A DNA stretch of 64,000 nt from Clitoria ternatea (GCA_037962975.1 CM075674.1:35416501-35480500), one strand, 5' to 3'; numbered from the stretch's first letter, positions 25,429-37,598 are shown. A program made the numbers and translations. The notes: generated by a model not told the origin, from the sequence alone.

Positions 25429-25623
25429 ATGCCCAAAATCAACTTGACTTGTATTTTTGAGGTTGTTAAGCTTTCTAACCCCACCATACTTGCTCCTAAT
25501 GCACATTTATGATTGATATTGAGATTGTGTGATCCCAAAACCCTATTTTGAAGTTGAAATAAATCGTGAAAAATTTACTTTGGTTTTTGGGCATTGTTTT
25601 TAAGGTTAGGATGTTTCATAAAC

Positions 25624-25722
25624 CATTGTTTTAAATATGGTTTAAAAAATTAAGTTAAATCGGTTAGTTCATAACAAAAATTATTAAATTGGGAATCAAA
25701 TTATGGCTTGTTATTATTATTA

Positions 25723-25771
<49 letters not shown>

Positions 25772-27089
25772 GCTTAAAGTAATTTATTGATTCAATAATG
25801 TAGTTTCAATAGTTCAATGATTAGTTCAATTTTACAAACATTAGTTTTAAGTTTTCACACGATGTAAATAGCATCAAGCAAACAAAGGAAAAATAGGAAC
25901 AAAAATTGAACATGGAGCTCATGAATTTTGATGTCCATTCTGATGGCGTTAGGATTCCCAATTTTTGGGTGCTTATATTATGAGCAAACATGCTAAAGTT
26001 GCATTGTGTATTTTAAAATACATTGTTGTATGCTCTAACTAAAATTTTAGCTTTGTTAGAATTTGAGTGATCTTGACCCAAAAAATCATGGAAACTATTG
26101 TCTTGAGAGGTCGAATCAAGAACACAATTACAAAGTGACTTGGAAAAAAAACAATAAGAAGATGCATAAATGTTTGAAAAAGACATAAAATACAAGAAAT
26201 ATACAGTATTAAATCACATAATTTGTAAAAATATATGAAATCGGTCGTAGTATAGAGATGATAATCAAAAGAAGTTGCCAAGGACGATGCATAATTCAAT
26301 CGAATATCTTATTGAAATTCAAAGGCTAACGAAAGTTTGGTACACAATGACTGAAAGAACACTTACGTCTGTATGATTTGTTAAATAATAAAAGATTTTG
26401 CAATGCCGAAAACAAGGAACTAATTTAATTTGGTTTTCAAAATATTTTAGGTACCGGATAAAAAATTAGTTCAAGGGACAGTAGAAAACTGTTACTTACA
26501 CTCTCAATCAGTTAAAATATATTGTTCACAACATAAAAAGCAACTTAAATTAATTTTCCCATTCCTATTCACACTTGGCTGCTGAGTTATTTATGTCCGA
26601 AGAATTCAAATCTTGTGATATGTGTAGTAAAGATTTTATTGAGATTTATTGAAATCTTGAAGACTATGCGTCGGTTTGCATTATCATTAACGTGTATTAA
26701 AAATTGGTAATCAAATTTTATTCATAGATCATTTTCTCTTAATATGCTTGTGAGTGTGACACTTATTTTTTCAGTCCTCACATCATGCTTGTGATGCCTG
26801 AATGCTTAAATCAAACATGCTGAAAGACTAATTATCAATGAAAATCACACAATGAATGAATATAAACAAATTAAAAAGTTTATAAGTGGATAAACAAATT
26901 ATATTATGGTGTCCTACATTTGTATTCGCATTACGTCTCAATAGTTACTGAGGTAAGTATTACCTTGTTCCACATATGAAATAGACATGCTATCGAAACA
27001 AGTTGAACAAATGAGAAAAAAAGAATCACACGGTTGTAAAGGATCAATATTTATAACCCTGTTTCCAATGAGATGACAAGAGGAAAAGT
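25624..27089. other. Gene-free stretch
   Basis: It contains a (TTA)n microsatellite at 25711-25770 and otherwise anonymous AT-rich DNA. The overlapping minus-strand open frames at 26013-26299 show no family features. Confidence 0.45.
25711..25770. repeat. (TTA)n microsatellite
   Basis: About 20 TTA units with one G interruption. Confidence 0.95.
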
Positions 27090-27099
27090 TTATATAATG

Positions 27100-27870
27100 T
27101 CACATACAAAGATTAGCATTAGCCAAAAAAAATTACTGGACTTACCTGGAGGATTAATCGGATTCTTCAATCCATCATTGATGCTTGGTTGTGTCACATT
27201 AGAACATGCCAATGCTTCCTCTGGTGGGAACAACTGTTGCAAACAGCCAAGAATACTGCAGCTAGAACTAAGAAGCAGTTTCAGAGGCTTTTGGTTCACA
27301 ATTTTCCCCATGGCGAATAGCAATCTTTGTCACGGTACCTGCAAGTACTGGACCATCATGGAGCCAGCAAATTTTCCCTGAACCAGACATGAAATCAACA
27401 CATACAACGGCTCCATTAGGTTGATCACCACCATATGCATCACTTAAGTTCTCAGTTAAATTGCTTCTTTGCCTGCTTACTTCATGAAACTAGGTTGAAC
27501 TAACAATTTCTAGAAGCTTACTGAAGGAAATGCTTCTATAAAAATTATTGTTCTTTGCTATAACATGATTTGTCTTCCCCTTCCTCAACCATGGGACAAA
27601 CTGCTTTAGTATAAAACGTCCAACTCCAAGCACTGGGAGTGGGAGTACACTATTGTAAAATGAATGCAAATGTCCTTAATGATTCAACTGGAAGAAAAGA
27701 GGATATAACAGTTGGAAAAGTATGGGATGCCATAGTAATAGTAGGATCTTCTAAACTGCAACCCATCTTCAAAGGGGCTGATTCTAAGTGTATATGAAAT
27801 TAGGTTCCACCAGATTTCAAATAAAAAAAAGACTGGAACAGGCATCTTCTCATGGATGAATCTCAAATTT
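27100..27870 (-). pseudogene. Unrecognised, broken coding remnant
   Basis: On the minus strand the segment 27660 down to 27270 stays in one frame for over 100 codons with a single TAG. It reads protein-like pieces such as VLPLPVLGVGRFILKQFVPW, DQPNGAVVCVDFMSGSG and KICWLHDGPVLAGTVTKIA. After a second stop a shifted frame continues (LQQLFPPEEALACSNV) to a good donor, CCTCCAG|GTAAGT, near 27145. The upstream block 27840-27690 (EDGLQFRRSYYYYGIPYF) may belong to it. I do not recognise the family. At least one stop and one frame change make it a pseudogene, unless the exon boundaries differ from my reading. Confidence 0.4.
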
Positions 27871-28540
27871 TAATGGCTTCCGAATTCAGATAAAATGCAG
27901 TATGTTTTGTTATATTCCAGAATAAACTCAAATGAGAAACATGAGATATATACAAGTTAAGTACCTTGTCCCAATTTGAGTAAACTTCTCCTGAAGCACT
28001 TATAGCAGAAGAAAAAATAATAAAGGAAATAAAATAAATGAAACTTCTCTCATAAGTCAAAAACAATATATGCACCTCAGCTTAAGAAGAAGCTAAAAGA
28101 GAGTTTCCAAAAGAGTTGAGGTGCATAAATACATTTTAACTTCTGGAAGAAGTTTCATTCATCTTACTCTCGCAATTCATTATATTTTCTTCTCCTGTGA
28201 GCGCTCATGCATAAGATTACCCAAATTGAACCCTTCTCTATCAACCAAAAAGCACTGGAACTAAAATAGTTCAAAATCCGAAACATCACTTAGAGTGCAC
28301 TTGTCATTTCGAAGGAGGGATTTAGATCCATAGCGTTGCAGAGGGAAATGTCCAATGATTTATTCAATCAGAATAGGAGGATAAAATCTATACCAAAGAA
28401 TAAGAGGATAAACCATATTCATGTCCCTCGAGCTTCAGATCAACAACAAAGAACAATTTCTTATCTATTTAAGCTCATTAGATCTAAAGCATAACAGTTT
28501 CACTACACTGTATACAGGCAAAACTATCACAATTATGAAA
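27871..28540. other. 3' flank of phosphatase copy A
   Basis: The part 28240-28540 is closely matched by 36100-36568 downstream of copy B, showing that the duplicated block extends beyond the gene. No other gene is seen. Confidence 0.6.
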
Positions 28541-30209
28541 CTATTTTGCTAATACATCTGTATCACGAATAATCTTCATTGAAGGAAGAACAATAGCAGC
28601 TACTGGTTTATCAGCAAATCCACCGCCTTCATCAATGATCAGCCTTGAGCCTTCTATAAAGAGTTTCGCGTGGTGACCACTAACAAGAATGGTTTCACTA
28701 GCAATTAGTTCCTACAAGAAAACAATAAGACAAATTATTTGAAGAAGCTACAAGAGCAGAACACGGGAAAGACTTAAATATGCCTTTAGTTCGGAAAAAT
28801 ATGATGTTTTCCAAAATTATTCTGTCTTGAAATCGATATCATGTCGTGTACTAATCTAATATGCAGTAAGTTATCACCTCTGGAATATCCTCTACACTCT
28901 TTCTCCCACTTAGAGCCTCCACCTTAGGCACCCGAGTATCCTGAGCTTTCAAGAGTTTTAACTGCTCTTTCACATCTTCTTTCTTCAAACCAGCATGAAC
29001 AGCAATCAACTTGCGACACTTAACTCCATCATTGGTGTTTACAAAGACATCATCCTAGTAAAACATGATCCGGAGAGCGTTCAGCGGTTGTTCATTGAAT
29101 TCAAATCAGTTAGCAAACATGCCCTAGGATAACATACGGATTGAAGTCATATGATAGACTACAGATACAAAGAAGTAAAGAAAGTAAACACTACCTCTTC
29201 ATGAACCCAAACCAAATCGGCAAGAAATTTCTTGTGTGCATCAGGAACTGCCTTAAACAAATCTGCATGTGATGTGATGAAGTGACTGTTACGCAACTGG
29301 GAGTTATTATAATCTTGTTATGCACTGATTTAAGTATGTGTTACTCTAAAGCTAGGGAGGTGAACATAATTTACATACTACTTTTGTTCATATTTAACGG
29401 TCTGATCAAGTATTTCACGCTAAGGAATCTAATCATAACCATTCTATAATAATTACTAAATATGAATTCTTTAATATACATTTCATTTATTTAATCCGAC
29501 TCTTTCTGCATTTCTCTATTTATTTATTTATTTATTTGATAAAATGATATGTGTACCAGTGGAAAGGTAACAGTAGTTAATATTGTCTACATTTATGTAA
29601 AAAAATGAACATAAAACTCAGACAATTAAATAGGAACGCATAAATAGAAAAAGTACAATAGTAACAAGGAAAGGAAGGAAGAAGAAGCAAACCAGGAGAA
29701 CCGTGGGGAACTCCATACGAGAGAAAGGTGGGTTCAGCATCATAAATGGAACCCATATAATTAATTCCCTTAGCACTGTTAAACTTGACTTTGATGTTAC
29801 CAGCCCATCTTCGACCTTGAAGATGCATCTTCTCGTACCCATCACCCTTGTACCACCCTTCCCGATCCTCGCTCGCCTCGTACTCCTTCCACCCCTCCGA
29901 GAAAGGGGACCCGTCGGGCGGAGGCGGCAGGAGGCGGAGGAAGGCGGCGAAGGCGAAGTCGTGGTTTCCGGCGATGAAGACGTGTTTCTGGCGCGGGTAG
30001 CGAGGGGGCAAACCGATGAGGAAATCGATGACATGGCGGGTGGCAGGGCCCCTGTCGCAGTAGTCGCCGAGGAAGATTACGGTGGCGGTTTCGAATTCGG
30101 AAGGGTGGATGGTGCTTTCGAGGTTGGACCACAGGTTTTGCAGCTTGTTAATGAAACCATGCGTGTCGCCTACGCAGATCACTACTCTGGGTTTTGTGGT
30201 TCCTGACAT
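28541..30209 (-). CDS. RLPH2: RLPH2-like PPP-family phosphatase, copy A, 4 exons, 310 aa
   Basis: Minus-strand exons are 29693-30209, 29195-29262, 28878-29054 and 28541-28711 (933 nt, 310 residues, TAG stop). All junctions are GT..AG and in phase: CTCCTG|GTTTGC, GCAG|ATTTG, GAAGAG|GTAGTG, ACTAG|GATGAT, CCAGAG|GTGATA, TTGTAG|GAACTA. The metal-binding signature of the PPP superfamily is intact: GDTHG (14-18), LGDYCDRG (47-54), GNHD (81-84), VHAGL (214-218) and SGHH (265-268). Length and sequence match Arabidopsis Rhizobiales-like phosphatase 2, a bacterial-type PPP enzyme reported to prefer phosphotyrosine. GDTHG replaces the usual GDIHG. No signal peptide or membrane segment is seen, so it is probably cytosolic or nuclear. 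The minus-strand frame running past 29693 is simply intron read-through. A decayed second copy lies upstream. Confidence 0.93.
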
Positions 30210-31586
30210 TGGTGCGTCTTTGGTTCGCCTGTTTAGTGTTTACGATTGTTTTTCACCATGGTTCTAATGGATTCCATGTATTCTACTTTTAAAATCGATA
30301 AATAATGTGGATTCCTTTTTTTTATTATTATTTGATAAGCAAATTCCATTGAATTTTTTTTAGGACCGGATGGATCCGTGTCAATATTGACCCAATCTGA
30401 ATAAAATCAGAAATTGAAATATAAGGTGTATTCGGATAGATTGGATCTCGGATGGGTCGGATATTAAATTTATCGGGTGGGTTTTTTGGTTTGGCCTTTA
30501 TTCGACCATTCATGTATTCAAATCTATATTTTATTAATTTTTTGAAATTATCTTTATAAGATAGCCTGTTAACTCGGCTTCATAATTCAATTTGGGCTTA
30601 TATCAAGCCAATTTAATTTTGAAGCATATTATTTTTGTTTTTATCTTATTTTATTAAAAAAATGGTAGAACTCTAGACCTTTGTTGGGCTATTTCAATTT
30701 TAAAGCCTTTTGCTTTCTTTTTACTATTTTATTTCACAAATTAAAAAAATATTTACTATGCCTTTTATACCTATAAAATTTTCAATTTCCCAACAGAATG
30801 ACATCCTATTATCTAAAAAATACAATTACAAATTATCAACTTATAAGTTATAACATAAATAAACAAACAATGCTCAAACTCAATTCCTATACTTTGGAAC
30901 AATATTAATACTTGAATTCAAAATATATTTAATTTGCGCATAAATATTTATAAGCATAAACGGCTATACAATATTAAAGTTTGAAATACTTTGTATATTA
31001 ACACTTAAATCCAAAATGTGCTTAATTTGTGCATAAATATGTATAAACACAAATAACTATCCAAAAGAAAAAGTATGAAACAACGAAATAGGCATGAAAC
31101 GTGGGCATGTGAGGTGGTGCATGGACGCTAGGTTTAGGGTTAAGAGGTGGTCCATGCACAAGTCTAACTTATGAAACCAATGTAAGCATACACTCATGCG
31201 CATGCTCACGCATGGTGTGGCTTGGTTGTGTATGAACGTGGGCATGAGAGGTGGTGCATGGACACTAGCTTGTGATTCGTTGCTTGGCACTTGACTTAGT
31301 CCCTTGTGCTTCTTGACCTGAAACGTACAAAATAACAACGTCCAACGTACCAACGTTTACTCAAACATATGTACGTTAGGGTAAAAATCCAAAAAAAAGT
31401 TAGATTAAAAATCATATAATTAATACTAAAAATGAAAATAATTTATAAATTGGATTATTTCCTCAATTTATTAAATATTCACTATTTTTGCCTCTAAATT
31501 AATAAATAAGAACTATTCATTAATAAAATACGACTAAAAATAACCCAAATAAATAAGTCTTTTCAGGGTTATCACTCAATCTTTAA
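30210..31586. other. Spacer upstream of copy A
   Basis: It contains the presumed promoter of copy A next to 30210, then AT-rich sequence. Two direct copies of an AACGTGGGCATG..GGTGGTGCATGGAC unit occur at about 31098 and 31234. The minus-strand open frame at 31057-31353 is a by-product of that repeat. Confidence 0.45.
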
Positions 31587-34500
31587 TCATCTTGAGAAAT
31601 TGATCAAGTCCAAGCAATGCTTGAACTTTACTCTAGGAAGGGACTTTGTCAACATATCTGCAGGATTTTCTTCTGTTGAAATCTTCAGAACTTGAATCTC
31701 TTTGAATCAACCATTTCTCTAATGAAATAAAACTTAACATCGATATGCTTAGTCCTCTCATGGTAAGTCTAATGGTTTGCCAAATGAATAACACTTTGGC
31801 TATCATAAAAGATATTGATTCTAGCTTGACTTATGCCTAGATCATCAATCAAACCCCTTAACCACAGACCTTCCTTTACACCTTCTGTTAAAGCAATGTA
31901 TTCAACCTCAATAGTTGATAAAGCTACCACGGACTGTAAATTTGCCTTCTGAGTCACTGCAGTGCCAAACAGAGTAAATACATATCCTGTTATAGACTTT
32001 CTAGTATCAACACAACCTGCAAAGTTTGCGTCTACATATCTTGTTATAACATCACTTTCTACCAGACTCTTCTTAAATCTCAAACCATGCTCGAAAGATC
32101 CATTCAAATATCTAAGCACCCACTTAAGAGCATCCTAATGAGCTTTTCCAAGATTTATCATAAACCTGCTTATTTGACTGATGGTATATGTTAAGTCAGG
32201 TCTACTACAAACCATTCCATACATGATACTCCCAACAACACTTGCAAAAGGGATGGACACTATCTTATTCCTTTCTTCATCAGTTTTAGGAGACTGGAAG
32301 GCAGAAAGCTTGGTGAGAGAACCTAAAGGTGTGTGGACAGACTTAGATTTATGCATTCTAAATCTTTTAACCACTTTCCTTAAGTAACCTTGCTGAGGTA
32401 GAAACAATTCTCCTTTATTCCTGTTCCTTACAATGTCCATGCCTAATATCCTCTTAGCGGGTCCCAGGTCTATCATATCAAACTCAAAACTGAATCTATC
32501 CTTAAAAGACTTTATCTCCTCCTTGCTAGAACTAGCCAACGGAATATCATCCACGTATAGAAGTAAGTACATCATACACTCTTCATTCCTCTTAAGAACA
32601 TAGACAAAGTTGTCATATCTGCATCTGCTGAAGCCAGACTTTAAAAGAAAAACATCAAATCGTTTGTACCACATCCTAGACTCTAATATAGAGACTTCTT
32701 TAACAAGCACACCTTGCTCTTATCTTCAGAGAAACCTTTTGGTTGCTACATGAAAATAGTTTCCTTTAATTCCCCATGTAAAAATGTTGTTTTGACATCC
32801 ATTTGTTCCAGTTCAAGGTCAAACTGGTTTACCTGATTGAACAGTATCCTTATAGAATAGGGTTTCACAACAGTGAGAAGATTTCAATGTAATCCACTCC
32901 TTCAACTTGAGTATAACCCTTTGCTACAAACCTTACTTTGAATCTTAGTACTCCCACTCCTGGAATATCTTTTTTCCTCTTGAAGATCCACTTACACCCT
33001 ATAACTCTTTTGCCTTTTGGTAGTAAGTCAACAAGTTTCTAGGACTGGTTCTTCATAAGAGATTCTATTTCTTTATGTATAGCCTTCACTAAATTTTTGT
33101 GATCCACGACCTTCCATAGCTTCCTTGAAAGTCCTTGGTTCCAGATTTTGAATTCCTTCTGCCACACTTAGAGCATAACAAATAAGGTATGTGTAACCAA
33201 ATCTGTTTGGGGGCTTAGGATTTCTCCTGGTTCTATCTCTGACCAATTGATAATCAAAGGTATCCTGAAAATTTGTTGCTCCACCTGAACTAGATGATTC
33301 CCTTGGTTTTGCTTCTAGGTTTACTTCTTTAAAGGTTCATTTTTTGGTTTTGAAGTCTGGGAGGGACACTCTACCTCAAATTGAGTATGTTCCTCATTTG
33401 AAGTATTCTCCTGTAGATCCTTGCTTACCATACCCATCTTAGTTTCATCAAAAGTAATGTCTCTATTGATAATGCACTTTCCTCAACCTTTTTCAAGTTT
33501 CCACAGCTTGTAACCCTTCACTCCTTCAGGATATCCAAGGAACACACATATCGCAGCCCTTGGTTTTAGCTTCCCCTCCTTGGTGGGAGAATATGCTAGA
33601 GACCCAGACACTCTCAGTCTCGAATAGTCTGCTGGCTTTCCACTCCATGCCTCTATAGGAGTCTTAAAGTTTAGAGGTGATGGGGGACACCTATAATCAA
33701 ATAAACTATAGTAATTACAGCTTCTCCCCAGAAACTCTTTGGAATTCCTACTCTAAGAAGCATACATCTCACTATTTCCAAAATAGTTGTATTCATCCTC
33801 TCTGTCAAACCATTCTGTTGAGGTGTATTAGGGATTATTTTATGTCTTTTAATTTCTTGAGACCTATAAAACTCAGTAAACTACTCTGAAAGAAACTCCA
33901 GGCCATTTTCAATTCTCAAAACCTTAAGTCTATTACCTATTTGGTTTTGAATCAGGGTGTGTTATTCCTTAAATATTTTAACAGTTTCAGTTTTATCCTT
34001 TAACATATACAACCAGACTCTTCTAGTAAAGTCATTAATTATGGTAAGGAAATAAAGCCCTTCACCTAGAGTTTTTACTCTTGAAGATCCCCGCAAATTA
34101 GAATGCACATACTCAAAAGGTCTACTAGAAACATGCATGTTAGACTGATATTTAATCCTTGTAGATTGTCCAAGCACACAATTCTCACAGAATTCTAACT
34201 TGTTCAGTTTATCACGCTTGAGCAGATTCTGTTTTTCTAGTTTAATTAATCCTTTTTCACTAACATGCCCGAGTCTAAGATGCCATAATTTTGATTTATC
34301 ATTTAAGTAGTTACTAACAACAAAGACATACGGAATAATAGTTGAGCCATCCAAGATAAACAAATCATTACTTTTATCTTTGTTACCTTTAGTAATTATC
34401 AAAGACTCATTCGAAATCTTAAGAACACCATGCTGAATTTTAGTTGAATATCTTAAAATATCAAACATGCTTAAAGATATAAGATTTCCTTTAGTTGAGG

Positions 34501-35545
34501 AATATACCTCACATCTTTGAGAAGATATTCTCAATTATCAAACATCTTCAGTCTGATAGTTCCTTGACCTTGCACCTTGCAGGGGTGGTTGTCACCTAAA
34601 AAGACTGTTCCTCCTTCTTTCAGCTCCAAGGACTCAATAATCCTTCTTGGGATACATATGAAAAGAGTAACCTGAGTCCATGACCCAGTCCTTTGAAGTC
34701 TGTGAAGTAGACATAACCAAAACTTCTACACTAACCATCAATAATAGCTGCTAAGTTTACTGCATCAGCGGAGGTCCTTGTGTTCTTGTAGCCTTTTTCA
34801 GGACAGACTTTCTTGAAATGACCTGTCTTGTAACAGTTAAAGCACTTGTATTTTGTTTTTCCACCAATTTTGGATTGTAGTGAGACTTTTTCCCTATCTA
34901 ACTTTGTACTTTCTTCTCATTCCTTCCCCTTGACACATTTAAGCCTTCCCCATTACCATCAGACTTAGATTTTTGTTGCCTCTAGAACTCTTTAGTTCTG
35001 ATGAAGGTCTGGACGTCTTCCACAGTAATGGTCTACTCTTTTCCAAAAAGAATGACATCCTTGATGTTCATAATTCTTGGGTAGAGAATTTAGCAATAGA
35101 ATAGCCTTGTCTTCATCACCAAGCATTACTTCAATATTCTCCAAGTCATCCATAATTTTATTAAATTCTACCAATTGTTCAACAATTGATTTTGTTTCAT
35201 CCCTCTTGAAAGTGTATAATTGTTGCTTCGAACAGAGTCTATGAGCCTATGATTTAGTCATATATAAAGATTCAAGTTTAACCCATATAGCTGTAGCAGT
35301 CTTTTCCCTTGCGACCTCTCTTAAAGCTTTGTCTCCAAGACACAAGATTATCGCACTTCTTGCCTTCTCACTCATATCAGTCTTCTCCTTTGGAGTCAAG
35401 GATGCTAACATATTCTTTTCTCCCTTAATAGCTTCTACGCATCCTTGTTGAGTCAAGATAACTTCCGTCTAGATCCTCCATAAGCCAAAGTCATTGTCTC
35501 TTGAGAATTTCTTTATATTATACCTGGTAGTTCCCAATTCTTGAT
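31587..35545 (-). mobile_element. Decayed Copia element internal region
   Basis: This is a broken gag-pol of a Ty1/Copia retrotransposon on the minus strand. From the 5' side, UBN2-type gag pieces lie at 35456-34992. An integrase segment lies at 34534-33962, with HLRLGHVSEKG, CENCVLGQ and a TIINDFTRRVW block. A reverse transcriptase lies at 32710-32135, with YLLLYVDDIPLA and LGMDIVRNR. RNase H lies at 32119-31769, with YVDANFAG, SVVALSTIEVEY and FYDSQSVI. The usual C-terminal ENPADMLTKSLP follows, and a stop lies at 31587-31589. Several frame changes and stops interrupt it. It separates the two tandem phosphatase copies. Confidence 0.85.
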
Positions 35546-35576
35546 TTGGTTTGCACTTCCCACAGACAACGCCAGT

Positions 35577-36050
35577 TGTTGGTTCAATTTAGCACAAAAT
35601 AATCACAAGAACAAAGCAGAAACTAACATAAAACAGAAGACTTAAGCAGAAAACAATTAACAAAGAATTATAAAAGAGATAGGGAAGAGGAAAAAAACAT
35701 CAAGCTTTTACGTGGTTCGGCCAATGTAGCTTACATCCACGGAAGAAAACAACAATTCACTATTAAGACCTCCAAGAACAGAATTACAAGAGCAGACTTT
35801 CATAATTGCCTGTACCACATCTACACCCTGGACTACAACTTAACCTGACTTACAAATTCTGCACTTGTTTTTCTCTTCCTCACATTTGTTTTCACTCTTG
35901 CTTTTGATCTTAACACTGAGTCAAATAATCTTACATGCCACATAATTGTTACACACTGATTGATTCGATTACAAGAAAAGATAAGCCAACAAGCTTATAT
36001 AATACATGAAAACAAACAATAACAAAAAAACTATTATTTCTAGCAGCACA
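35577..36050 (-). mobile_element. 5' LTR of the decayed Copia element (approximate)
   Basis: On the minus strand the sequence ...AAATTGAACCAACA is followed by ACTGGCGTTGTCTGTGGG, which is an LTR end plus primer-binding-type site, so the LTR border at 35577 is good. A TTTTACGTGGTTCGGCCAATG segment typical of some plant Copia LTRs lies at about 35707-35727. The outer border is only a guess, placed near a CAGCACA at about 36050. No matching 3' LTR was found after 31587, so the element is truncated. Confidence 0.55.
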
Positions 36051-36187
36051 ACAGAATTATGTTAAAATAAAATTTGCTAGAGAGACTGAAATTGGTTTTG
36101 GAGTCAATCTTCATCGACCAAAAAGCATGGGAGCTCAAATAGTTCAAAATCTGAAACATCACTTACAGTGCACTTGGCATTTAAGAG

Positions 36188-36359
36188 GGTGTTTGGTTTG
36201 CAGGTGGTGAAACGGAGTTGAGTTGAAATGAAAAATTTAAAGGTTAATATTAATTCTTCACGTCGTTCGAGACAATCAAAACTTCATTGACCTGTAGGAT
36301 CAAAAACCTACTTCTATTTAATGGAGAAAAACTCCGTTGGGGTAGTACCCCAAACATAC
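36188..36359. mobile_element. Short MITE-like insertion in the copy B 3' flank
   Basis: Compared with the paralogous flank of copy A at about 28300, this 172-bp segment is an extra insertion. Its ends are imperfect inverted repeats (GGTGTTTGGTTTGC, and GTATGTTTGGGGTAC inwards from the right). Flanking octamers TTTAAGAG and TCTAAAAG could be an 8-bp duplication with two mismatches, as for hAT elements. Being absent from copy A, it was gained after the duplication or lost there. Confidence 0.55.
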
Positions 36360-36568
36360 TCTAAAAGGGAGGGATTTAGATCAATAACATTGTGAAAGGA
36401 AACGTGCAGTGATTTATTCAATTGGAATAAAGAGGATAAACCATCTTATTGTCTCTTGAGTTTCAGATCAACAACAAAAGAACAAGCTCTTATCTCTTTA
36501 AGCTCATTTAATCTAAAGCTTAATAGCTTCAGTACACTGTATACATGCAAAACTATCACAACTATGAA

Positions 36569-37283
36569 CTATATTGCTAATACATCTGTATCACGAATAA
36601 TCTTCATTGAAGGAAGAACAATAGCAGCCACTGGTTTATCAGCATATCCACCGCCTTCATCAATGATCAACCTTGAGCCTTCTATAGAGAGTTTCGCATG
36701 GTGACCACTAACAAGAATGGTTTCACTTGCAATTAGTTCCTACAAGAAAACAGTAAGACAAATTATTTGAAGAAGCTACAAGAGCAACATGAAAGACTTA
36801 AATATGGCTTCAGTTCCAAAAAAATATGATGTTTTCCAAAATTAGTCTCTGTTGAAATCCATATCATGTTGCATTCTAATGTGATATCTGCAGCAAGATA
36901 TCACCTCTGGAATATCCTCTACACTTTTCTTCCCATATAAAGCCCCCACCCTAGGCATCCGAGTATTCCGAGCCTTTAAGAGTTTTAACTGCTCTTCCAC
37001 ATCTCCTTTCTTCAAACCAGCATGAACAGCAATCAACTTGCGACATTTAACTCCACCAGTAGTGTTCACAAAGACATTATCCTAGTAAAACATGATCAAG
37101 AGAGCGTTTATATCAGTTACCAAACAAGAGTAAGGATCGTTGTTCGAACTTCTAAGGGACAGCAAGATAACATAGAAAACTCCAAATACAAAGAGGCAAA
37201 GAAATTAAACCTTACCTCTTCATAAACCCAAACCAAATCAGCAAGAAATTTCTTGTGTGCATCAGGAACTGCATGAACCAAAT
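36569..37283 (-). pseudogene. RLPH2-like copy B, exons 2-4
   Basis: The three 3' exons of the second phosphatase copy are 37216-37283 (68 nt), 36905-37081 (177 nt) and 36569-36739 (171 nt). Lengths, phases and splice sites are identical to copy A, and each exon alone is still open. VHAGL and SGHH are kept. Exon 3 differs from copy A at roughly 12% of sites by hand count, most changes altering amino acids, whereas exon 4 differs by about 4%. Such protein-changing drift fits loss of constraint. Its exon 1 lies at 54152-54627, cut off by 16.9 kb of retrotransposons inside intron 1. Confidence 0.9.
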
Positions 37284-37382
37284 CTGCATGCAAAGGTTTG
37301 TCAAAGCTCATTTGTAGTATATTTGTAAGAATAATTATATACATAATATACATTCGAACATATGAATAATTCTATGAGTTAT

Positions 37383-37598
37383 TGTTAAGGCCCAAACAGA
37401 TTGGGCCCAAGAAGAAAAACAATAACTGTTATCTTGCTTTTCTGTTTTCTTGGTTTCTCAGTTAGTGGGGTATTCCCCTTTGCTCATGTATATATATTCC
37501 CCTTTGCTGTGTACATAGAAAAACAATCAATTTTCAATTCAGTAAAAAGCATGATCTTCAGTGAAGTAATCTCAAAGCTTCAAACTTGATTCTCAACA
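37383..37598 (+). repeat. Copia 5' LTR (216 bp)
   Basis: TGTTAAGG..CTCAACA. It opens with a perfect 7-bp hairpin, GGCCCAA ACAGA TTGGGCC. A TATATATA box lies at about 37487-37496. Confidence 0.95.

Larger units (their letters stand above)
22437..25618. mobile_element. Solo LTR, 3182 bp, Gypsy-like, with TAAAC duplication
   Basis: The segment starts TGCGACATCCCTAAAA and ends GGTTAGGATGTTTCA, giving TG..CA ends with inverted ACATCC/GGATGT tips. It is flanked by TAAAC at 22432-22436 and TAAAC at 25619-25623, a perfect 5-bp target duplication. The termini and great length resemble LTRs of large chromovirus (Tekay-like) Gypsy elements, but with no coding region the clade is a guess. Inside lie a GC-richer part (22660-22860), runs of GCATGAGATGC, a 35-bp tandem duplication (24229-24298) and a palindrome array (25111-25428). 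A diverged relative lies at about 62.34-63.64 kb. Confidence 0.85.

Noticed and set aside
25237..25512. Open frame with CNRLxDCGNRLP repeats
   Set aside because: The repeat is a translation of the TAATCGATTA palindrome array within a solo LTR.
29703..30206. Plus-strand 167-codon open frame over the phosphatase exon
   Set aside because: Shadow of exon 1 of RLPH2-like copy A in GC-rich sequence. The same shadow appears over copy B.
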